NCBI GenBank assembly: GCA_032718475.1
Contig: JAUCBJ010005314.1
Location: forward strand, 1-37,971
Origin: Nemertoderma westbladi
Lineage: Eukaryota; Xenacoelomorpha; Nemertodermatida; Nemertodermatidae
Reading direction: 5' to 3'
Length of the DNA: 37,971 bases
The notes below the pieces were generated by a model, which searched no databases, was not told where the DNA came from, and saw only the letters and a program-made list of their open reading frames with translations. A program made the translations under genes and the position numbers. Below, piece after piece: positions 34,501 to 37,971 of this stretch; positions within the stretch are counted from its first letter, which is position 1, and the number at the start of each line of letters is the position of its first letter.

Positions 34501-36786
34501 ATGATCGGATCATACACAATGAATAATGATCCCATGATCGGATCATTAGAATGAGTAATGATGCCATGATCGGATCATTAGAATGAGTACTGATGCCATG
34601 ATCGGATCATTCACAATGAGTAATGATGCCATGATCGGATCATACACAATTAGTAATGATGCCATGATCGGGTCGTACACAATGAGTAATGATGCCATAA
34701 TCGGGTCATACACAATGAGTAATGATGCCATGATCGGATCATTATAATGAGTAATGAGGCCATGATCGGATCATTAGAATGAGTAATGCATCCATGATCG
34801 GATCATTCACAACGAGTAATGATGCGATGATCGGATCATTAGAATGAGTAATGATGCCGATTGGATCATTCACAATGAGTAATGATGCCAAGATCGGATC
34901 ATTAGAATGAGTAATGATGCCAAGATCGGATCATTAGAATGAGTAATGATTCATGATCGGGTCATACACAATGAGTAATGATGCCATGATCGGATCATAC
35001 ACAATGAGTAAGATGCCATGATCGGATCATTAGCATGAGTAATGCATCCATGATCGGATCATTCACAATGAGTAATGATGCGATGATCGGATCATTAGAA
35101 TGAGTAATGATGCCGATTGGATCATTCACAATGAGTAATGATGCCAAGATCGGATCATTAGAATGAGTAATGATTCATGATCGGGTCATACACAATGAGT
35201 AATGATGCCATGATCGGATCATACACAATGAGTAATGATGCCATGATCGGATCAACACAATGAGTAATGATGCCATGATCGGGTCATACACAATGAGTAA
35301 TGATGCCATGATCGGATCAAACACAATGAGTAATGATGCCATGATCGGATCAACACAATGAGTAATGATGCCATGATCGGGTCATACACAATGAGTAATG
35401 ATGCCATGATCGGATCATACGCAATGAGTAATGATGCCATGATCGGGTCATACACAATGAGTAATGATGCCATGATCGGATCATACGCAATTAGTAATGT
35501 TTCCATGATCGGATCATGTACAATGAGTAATGATGCCATTATCGGATCATACACAATGAGTAATGATGCCATGATCGGGTCATACACAATGAGTAATGAT
35601 GCCATGATCGGATCATACGCAATGATTAATGATGCCATGATCGGGTCATACACAATGAATAATGATGCCATGATCGGATCATACACAATGAGTAATGATG
35701 CCATGATCGGATCATGCACAATGAGTAATGATGCCATGATCTGATCATGCACAATGAGTAATGATGCCATGCTCGGATCATACACAATGAGTAATGATGC
35801 CATGCTCGGATCATACACAATGAGTTATGATGCCATGATCGGATCATGCACAATGAGTAATGATGCCATGCTCGGATCATACACAATGAGTAATGATGCC
35901 ATGATCGGATCATCACAATGAGTAATGATGCCATGCTCGGATCATACACAATGAGTAATGATGCCCATCCATGATCGGATCATCGAAATGAGTAATGATG
36001 CCATGATCTGATCATGCACAATGAGTAATGATGCCATGCTCGGATCATACACAATGAGTAATGATGCCATGCTCGGATCATGCACAATGAGTAATGATGC
36101 CATGCTCGGATCATACACAATGAGTAATGATGCCATGCTCGGATCATACACAATGAGTAATGATGCCATGCTCGGATCATACACAATGAGTAATGATGCC
36201 ATGATCTGATCATGCACAATGAGTAATGATGCCATGCTCGGATCATACACAATGAGTAATGATGCCATGCTCGGATCACACACAATGAGTAATGATGCCA
36301 TGATCGGATCATTAGAATGAGTAATGATGCCATGATCGGATCATACACAATGAGTAATGATGCCATGATCGGATCATACACAATGAGTAATGATGCCATG
36401 CTCGCATCACACACAATGAGTAATGATGCCATGATCGGATCATTAGAATGAGTAATGATGCCATGATCGGATCATACACAATGAGTAATGATGCCATGAT
36501 CGGATCATACACAATGAGTAATGATGCCAAGATCGGATCATTAGAATGAGTAATGATGATGCTATTATCGGATTTGGACACGTTGAACTTATTTACTATC
36601 AATAAGTTATTAAAATTGTTTTGTATTGCAGCTGAAAAGACGTCGATGCGTGATTTGGGTGTGATGCTGAAGAAGATGCCGCAGTACCAACGGGAACTGA
36701 AACTTTACCAAACCCAGTTCCATTTAGCTGAGGACTGTATGAAGCAGTACCAGACAAATGTAGACAAACTCTGTAAGGTGGAGCAG
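16011..36786 (+). CDS. STXBP1: unc-18/Munc18 syntaxin-binding protein (SM family), 5' eight coding exons, 3' incomplete
   Basis: Joining 16011-16038, 17006-17137, 17578-17733, 17830-17933, 18226-18374, 19636-19851, 28094-28266 and 36632-36786 gives 1,113 nt, exactly 371 codons with no stop. All introns start GT and end AG. SM proteins clasp syntaxin and assembled SNARE bundles at the plasma membrane and are required for regulated exocytosis. Family hallmarks run in order: [11 protein letters not shown] (about residue 32), [16 protein letters not shown] (about 60), [17 protein letters not shown] (about 94), [17 protein letters not shown] (about 124-140), [20 protein letters not shown] (about 210), [14 protein letters not shown] (about 288) and [12 protein letters not shown] (about 331). 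This covers domains 1 and 2 and the start of domain 3a. The family is about 590 residues long, so roughly 220 residues lie past the right edge. Invertebrates often have one unc-18, so the STXBP1/2/3 label is approximate. Confidence 0.96.
16535..16625. repeat. Partial third copy of the intron 1 hairpin arm
   Basis: The stretch containing gaaattccacaaaattta, ttagatta and tgacttatggttac resembles the right arm of the 16751-16865 hairpin in the same orientation. It is also inverted relative to the left arm with its flanking ccctaaccataagtcat. It suggests a nested or repeated insertion of the same palindromic element in intron 1. Confidence 0.5.
16751..16865. repeat. 48-bp-stem inverted repeat (hairpin/MITE-like) in unc-18 intron 1
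   Basis: Bases 16751-16798 pair with 16818-16865 with no gaps and only four mismatches, around a 19-base loop. The arms begin taagtcataat. There is no coding potential. It could be a miniature foldback element or, if transcribed with the pre-mRNA, a long RNA hairpin. No target-site duplication is obvious. Confidence 0.85.
17006..17137 (+). CDS. STXBP1: unc-18 coding exon 2
   Basis: After the acceptor ttgtag the exon reads as codon 10's last two bases plus 43 codons, including [20 protein letters not shown] and [15 protein letters not shown]. It ends with the first base of a Leu codon before the donor gttagt. This is the first beta-strand and conserved LSMRhhS region of SM domain 1, which contacts syntaxin. 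Confidence 0.93.
17578..17733 (+). CDS. STXBP1: unc-18 coding exon 3
   Basis: The acceptor tatatag precedes the exon and the donor is gtttgt. It encodes [34 protein letters not shown] and [11 protein letters not shown], entering and leaving in phase 1. This is the core of SM domain 1. The frame is open upstream into the intron by chance, but the family alignment fixes the boundary. Confidence 0.95.
17830..17933 (+). CDS. STXBP1: unc-18 coding exon 4
   Basis: The acceptor is ttacag and the donor gtaagt. It encodes [11 protein letters not shown] and [17 protein letters not shown], entering in phase 1 (codon g|ct, Ala) and leaving in phase 0. Intron 3 before it is only 96 bases. It completes SM domain 1. 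Confidence 0.95.
18226..18374 (+). CDS. STXBP1: unc-18 coding exon 5
   Basis: The acceptor is ttttag and the donor gtaagt. It encodes [17 protein letters not shown], then [20 protein letters not shown], and leaves in phase 2. It begins SM domain 2. The join to exon 6 reads RYRADNTLL, which by recollection of vertebrate Munc18-1 is about three residues shorter there. Confidence 0.95.
18500..19560 (-). pseudogene. CR1/L2-type LINE reverse transcriptase tail, antisense in unc-18 intron 5
   Basis: Reading leftward, [15 protein letters not shown] (about 19490) is followed almost directly by [14 protein letters not shown] (about 19420). The intervening GVPQGS-type segment typical of this group is therefore missing. 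Next come [10 protein letters not shown] (about 19290) and the long C-terminal frame (18506-19150) with [46 protein letters not shown] and APSYSVNLL. The catalytic YADD reads YADN. Stops break the upstream part. It is a 5'-truncated, internally deleted fossil. Its orientation opposite to the gene is the usual tolerated state for intronic LINEs. Confidence 0.9.
19636..19851 (+). CDS. STXBP1: unc-18 coding exon 6
   Basis: The acceptor is tctcgtag. The exon encodes [54 protein letters not shown] and [13 protein letters not shown], and leaves in phase 2 (aa|a, Lys) at the donor gtaagt. It covers most of the N-terminal half of SM domain 2 with the highly conserved DDPSMGEGP and LILDRGFD motifs. 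The last bases of this exon and its donor are repeated three more times in the intron. Confidence 0.96.
19838..20000 (+). repeat. Four-copy tandem repeat of the exon 6 end and its splice donor
   Basis: The word cgacgtgtacaagtaagtgg occurs four times, with donor GT at 19852 (authentic), 19896, 19938 and 19980, spaced 44, 42 and 42 bases and separated by G-rich runs. Each copy carries the exon's last 13 or more bases plus gtaagt. In all copies the frame meets TAA directly after the Lys codon, so use of a downstream donor would truncate the protein. Confidence 0.95.
20114..20132. repeat. Poly(G) run, 19 bases
   Basis: An uninterrupted G run in intron 6, shortly after the donor repeat. Confidence 0.9.
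20225..21878 (+). repeat. Minisatellite, unit about 21 bp (tttgtatttattttggggaa)
   Basis: About 75 to 80 imperfect units of 18-24 bases vary mainly in the number of g and a after 'tattttgggg' and in tttg versus tatg. The + strand unit has no stop codon in any of its three frames. Overlapping open frames of up to 514 codons ([14 protein letters not shown] and CIYFGKI in the three frames) therefore appear here without being genes. The array resumes at 26338 after an inserted element. Confidence 0.96.
21920..22215. repeat. Left subterminal repeats of the TIR element
   Basis: Several variants of a word close to aaccaccagttt or its complement occur: aaccaccagtttg (about 21935), aaccggcagtttg (about 22015), aactgctggtta (about 22057), accagtggtttta (about 22130) and acctgtggttta (about 22194). 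Such clustered subterminal words are often transposase-binding sites. Confidence 0.6.
22496..22524. repeat. Poly(C) run, 29 bases
   Basis: An uninterrupted C run within the TIR element. Confidence 0.95.
22525..23590. other. Single-copy-looking segment upstream of the PWWP frame
   Basis: From about 22740 the DNA is rich in GTAGGCCTAC and TACCGGTA words, like the 5' region of unc-18 and unlike the rest of the element. No exon is recognisable. It may contain the promoter and any 5' exon of the PWWP gene. A perfect 21-bp-stem hairpin lies at 23045-23097. Confidence 0.4.
23045..23097. repeat. Perfect 21-bp-stem hairpin
   Basis: Bases 23045-23065 (starting caaggcctactagag) are the exact reverse complement of 23077-23097, around an 11-base loop. 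At 53 bases it is shorter than a normal microRNA precursor. It could be a small foldback repeat or a strong structural element upstream of the PWWP frame. Confidence 0.9.
23675..24391 (+). CDS. PWWP-domain protein (GLYR1-like PWWP), possibly captured gene
   Basis: The frame is open from 23591 to the TAG at 24389-24391 but has no ATG until well inside it. The stated start, 23675, is a GTG. An ATG at 23617 lies in another frame ([12 protein letters not shown] then stop), so either a frameshift occurred between 23617 and 23654 or an upstream exon supplies the start. Counting from 23675, residues 15-50 are strongly basic ([24 protein letters not shown]) and 95-130 are Ser/Asp-rich and probably disordered. 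Residues 142-203 form a PWWP domain: [18 protein letters not shown], with MFWP in place of PWWP, then [18 protein letters not shown]. After it, [18 protein letters not shown] resembles the helix after the GLYR1 PWWP. PWWP domains bind methylated H3K36 nucleosomes and DNA. A poly(A) signal follows at 24409. It lies inside the TIR element and in the same direction as unc-18. Confidence 0.72.
   Translation: MYVISESVCSVYPEFKFKHHRLKKDLTANFRRKFSECKSNRKKREMQKKVANNTLSGTVESKPTGTTSDTPMLSPSPLYFAAQPRGLLNKRKHSDSDDGIGDGDQSVKYAESYDTSASESSLASESNTLLLQDGDLEDMKFFDYNQLVWAKMKKRDMFWPGRVTEPRSDVPVRKPISKSPTYLIYFFGTDNYAWIKEELITDYTTGRVANTKVKINSSRAFIRAIEEAETIYAEGGGV
24409..24414 (+). terminator. Poly(A) signal AATAAA after the PWWP frame
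   Basis: A canonical AATAAA lies 18 bases after the TAG stop of the PWWP frame. This supports a short stand-alone transcription unit. No genomic A tract follows, so nothing marks it as a retrocopy. Confidence 0.5.
24460..25430. repeat. Tandem repeat, about 150-182 bp unit, six copies
   Basis: Six copies start at the word actgcgaattctgt near 24468, 24619, 24771, 24958, 25140 and 25322. The spacing is about 151, 152, 187, 182 and 182 bases. Each holds 'atcctatcc', 'agtattacatat' and a doubled or single 'tttttatatttgtagattag'. The longer units contain an extra internal duplication. No coding potential. Confidence 0.92.
25490..26145. repeat. Dimeric minisatellite, 2 x 32 bp
   Basis: Alternating units 'ggcataaaacagctggtta' + 'tacccccaataca' and 'ggcataaaacatcaggtta' + 'tacccccaacaca' make a 64-bp dimer repeated about nine times. 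The strict alternation shows that expansion happened after the two halves had diverged. A 25-base C run (25556-25580) lies near its left end. Confidence 0.93.
25556..25580. repeat. Poly(C) run, 25 bases
   Basis: An uninterrupted C run at the left end of the dimeric minisatellite, probably expanded from its 'taccccc' segment. Confidence 0.95.
26146..26325. repeat. Right subterminal repeats of the TIR element
   Basis: Repeated words in both orientations: aaccagtagttt (about 26160), aaccgccagtta (about 26200), aaactgccagttt (about 26226), aacttctggtta (about 26250), aaactggcagttt (about 26290) and aaccaccagtg (about 26313). They match the left subterminal set, supporting one element spanning both. 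Confidence 0.6.
26338..27180 (+). repeat. Right half of the tttgtatttattttggggaa minisatellite
   Basis: About 38 to 40 units of the same family as 20225-21878, here more homogeneous and dominated by 'ttttgggaaaatttgtattta'. It is the continuation of the array split by the TIR element. The long open frames (VFILGK, YLFWEN, IYFGKI) are stop-free repeat artefacts. Confidence 0.96.
27181..28093. other. Last part of unc-18 intron 6, with an unexplained GC-rich block
   Basis: From about 27285 to 27890 the base composition shifts to clearly higher GC than the flanks, with abrupt edges. It holds short direct and inverted words (tgggtcatg/catgaccca; cagagtggactcagagtggactc) but no protein motif and no tRNA or snRNA pattern that I recognise. 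It could be an old mobile element fragment. The rest is ordinary AT-rich intron up to the acceptor ttgtacag. Confidence 0.4.
28094..28266 (+). CDS. STXBP1: unc-18 coding exon 7
   Basis: The acceptor is tgtacag and the donor gtgagt. It completes the Lys codon and encodes [40 protein letters not shown] and [17 protein letters not shown], leaving in phase 1. It enters SM domain 3, with the conserved LRHKHIA-VSQEVT stretch. Confidence 0.95.
28295..36574. repeat. 8.3-kb minisatellite filling unc-18 intron 7, 32/33-bp unit
   Basis: About 250 units. The main forms are 'gatcggatcatacacaatg' + 'agtaatgatgccat' (33 bp) and a 32-bp form with 'ggatcattagaatgag' or 'gcatccat'. Each unit holds the near-palindrome tgatcggatca. 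Because 33 is divisible by three and the unit lacks stops in several frames on both strands, it gives spurious proteins ([11 protein letters not shown] on +, [11 protein letters not shown] on -). The right end (from about 35750) is enriched in a variant with 'gctcgg'. It occupies almost the whole of an 8,365-base intron. Confidence 0.97.
30335..35179. repeat. 2,422-bp higher-order tandem duplication inside the minisatellite
   Basis: Irregular marker units recur at a constant offset of 2,422: 'aactaatgcatgatggg' at about 30740/33162 and 30921/33343, 'ttcacaacgag' at about 31877/34299, and 'gtaatgtttcatgatcgg' at about 31353/33775. The two blocks (about 30335-32757 and 32757-35179) differ by few substitutions. 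A shorter internal period of 1,075 bases repeats a sub-block (31049-31234 and 32124-32309). Confidence 0.9.
36632..36786 (+). CDS. STXBP1: unc-18 coding exon 8
   Basis: The acceptor is gtattgcag and the donor gttagt. It encodes [40 protein letters not shown] and [11 protein letters not shown], entering in phase 1 and ending in phase 0. This is the helical start of SM domain 3a, which binds the SNARE bundle and synaptobrevin. The last 8-10 bases and the donor form the first unit of the 40-bp repeat that follows. Confidence 0.96.
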
Positions 36787-37258
36787 GTTAGTCATGTCTT
36801 AGTCATACAGTAAATAAATGGAGCAGGTTAGTCAGGCCTTAGTCATACAGTAAATAAGTGGAGCAGGTTAGTCAGGCCTTAGTCATACAGTAAATAAGTG
36901 GAGCAGGTTAGTCATGTCTTAGTCATACAGTAAATAAATGGAGCAGGTTAGTCAGGCCTTAGTCATACAGTAAATAAATGGAGCAGTTTAGTCAGGCCTT
37001 AGTCATACAGTAAATAAATGGAGCAGGTTAGTCAGGCCTTAGTCATACAGTAAATAAATGGAGCAGGTTAGTCAGGCCTTAGTCATACAGTAAATAAATG
37101 GAGCAGGTTAGTCAGGCCTTAGTCATACAGTAAATAAATGGAGCAGGTTAGTCAGGCCTTAGTCATACAGTAAATAAATGGAGCAGGTTAGTCAGGCCTT
37201 AGTCATACAGTAAATAAGGGGATCAGGTTAGTCAGTCGTTAGTCATACAGTAAATAAA
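36779..37258 (+). repeat. Twelve 40-bp tandem repeats founded on the exon 8 splice donor
   Basis: The unit is 'tggagcaggttagtcaggcc' + 'ttagtcatacagtaaataaa'. The first unit overlaps the last bases of exon 8 (gtggagcag) and its donor gttagt, and the others lie in intron 8. Every unit thus carries cag|gttagt and, at its end, catacag. Reading through the authentic donor meets TAA 11 codons later. Units are nearly identical, with catgtc, cagtcg and gcagttt variants. Confidence 0.96.
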
Positions 37259-37971
37259 TATACAGTCTACATGAAGTGGGGCTTTCGCGCAGCACGTGAA
37301 ATTAACTTATGTAGGGGGAGTGGCTTTCCTTTTTGGAGTCACCACCAGTTTTTGGGGAATTAAAATACTTTTGTTTAAATGCATTGAAATTATACAAATA
37401 TATTTGTTATAGTTTTTACGATGTTTTTCATTGAAAAAATTCATTTCATTTTTTCTCCGTCAACTTCATGGCTCGCCCCACTGCAACGTTCCGTTAATTT
37501 ATAACTTTAGAGTAGAAACCAATGTTTTTGCATAGTTATTTGCATAGTTATTGTCTTTGTATAAATAACACACAGGGCGATAGGCCATTCTCCAACAAAT
37601 GTAGTTATGTAATTTTATCCATGTAAAGTTTCCCAGGATTCAGTTTCCCAACCAAAGCAGCTGCCTGTGGAATTATTTGCCATATCTTATGGCATTTCTT
37701 CCAAGTTTTTTTTATTTTATTTTTTATTTTGTAGTACTAATTTACGACTATCAGTATTGACTTAGTGCTTTATTACAGTTATACTGTAGTCCGCCCTAGG
37801 CTGTTGCATTGTAATGGTACCGGCAGCTGGAGAGCAATAAAGGTTGCTGTATTGAAGGAAATAATATGCTTAAATTACTTTAATTTTATTAATAAATTTA
37901 TATCGTTATGATTAATTACTTTTTAATTTAACGAAACGAACACACTTATTATTCCGTTTTTCGTTTCTTTT
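37259..37971. other. Intron 8 continuation, no exon seen
   Basis: AT-rich sequence with no match to the expected next unc-18 exon. An AATAAA at 37836-37841 followed by 'ggttgctgtattg' looks like a usable poly(A) signal, perhaps from an old mobile element. Confidence 0.5.

Noticed and set aside
28295-36574. Repeat array resembling a CRISPR array or a repeat protein ([11 protein letters not shown] / [11 protein letters not shown])
   Set aside because: There are no unique spacers, units are contiguous variants of one 32/33-bp word, the frames exist on both strands, and the array lies in an animal intron.

Overview
This window is eukaryotic nuclear DNA from an animal, most likely a marine invertebrate. 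It has spliced exons with GT-AG introns, several families of animal-type LINEs, a foldback element, a TA-flanked DNA transposon and a very large load of minisatellites. The palindromic words GTAGGCCTAC and TACCGGTA recur many times. I associate such words with marine deuterostome genomes such as echinoderms, but that taxonomic guess is weak.

The only clearly functional gene is the 5' part of an unc-18/Munc18 (syntaxin-binding protein, SM family) gene on the + strand. Eight coding exons (16011-16038, 17006-17137, 17578-17733, 17830-17933, 18226-18374, 19636-19851, 28094-28266, 36632-36786) join in one frame to give exactly 371 codons with no stop. They cover SM domains 1 and 2 and the start of domain 3. 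The last third of the protein lies beyond the right edge.

Layout: 1-6 kb is a graveyard of LINEs (two on +, abutting head to tail; one on -) with a foldback element and a G-rich minisatellite. 6-7.6 kb is AT-rich and unassigned. 7.6-13.7 kb holds two GC-richer decayed coding blocks on the - strand, one carrying three CCHC zinc knuckles, separated by 2.6 kb of AT-rich DNA. This looks like the remains of a gag-like element with no polymerase. 13.7-16 kb is the region upstream of unc-18.

Intron 1 holds a 48-bp-stem hairpin and intron 5 an antisense CR1/L2-type LINE tail. Intron 6 (8.2 kb) holds a splice-donor repeat, a 'tatttattttgggg' minisatellite, and a 4,457-bp TIR/TA element inserted in that minisatellite. 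The element carries a GLYR1-like PWWP-domain reading frame and no visible transposase. Intron 7 (8.4 kb) is almost entirely one 32/33-bp minisatellite with a 2,422-bp higher-order duplication. Intron 8 begins with twelve 40-bp repeats.

The most unusual signals are (a) two unc-18 exons (6 and 8) whose last bases and 5' splice site are themselves the founder unit of a tandem repeat, giving 4 and about 12 copies of the donor, and (b) the PWWP-carrying TIR element, whose empty target site can be read from neighbouring repeat units. Most long open frames in the right half are artefacts of stop-free minisatellite units.
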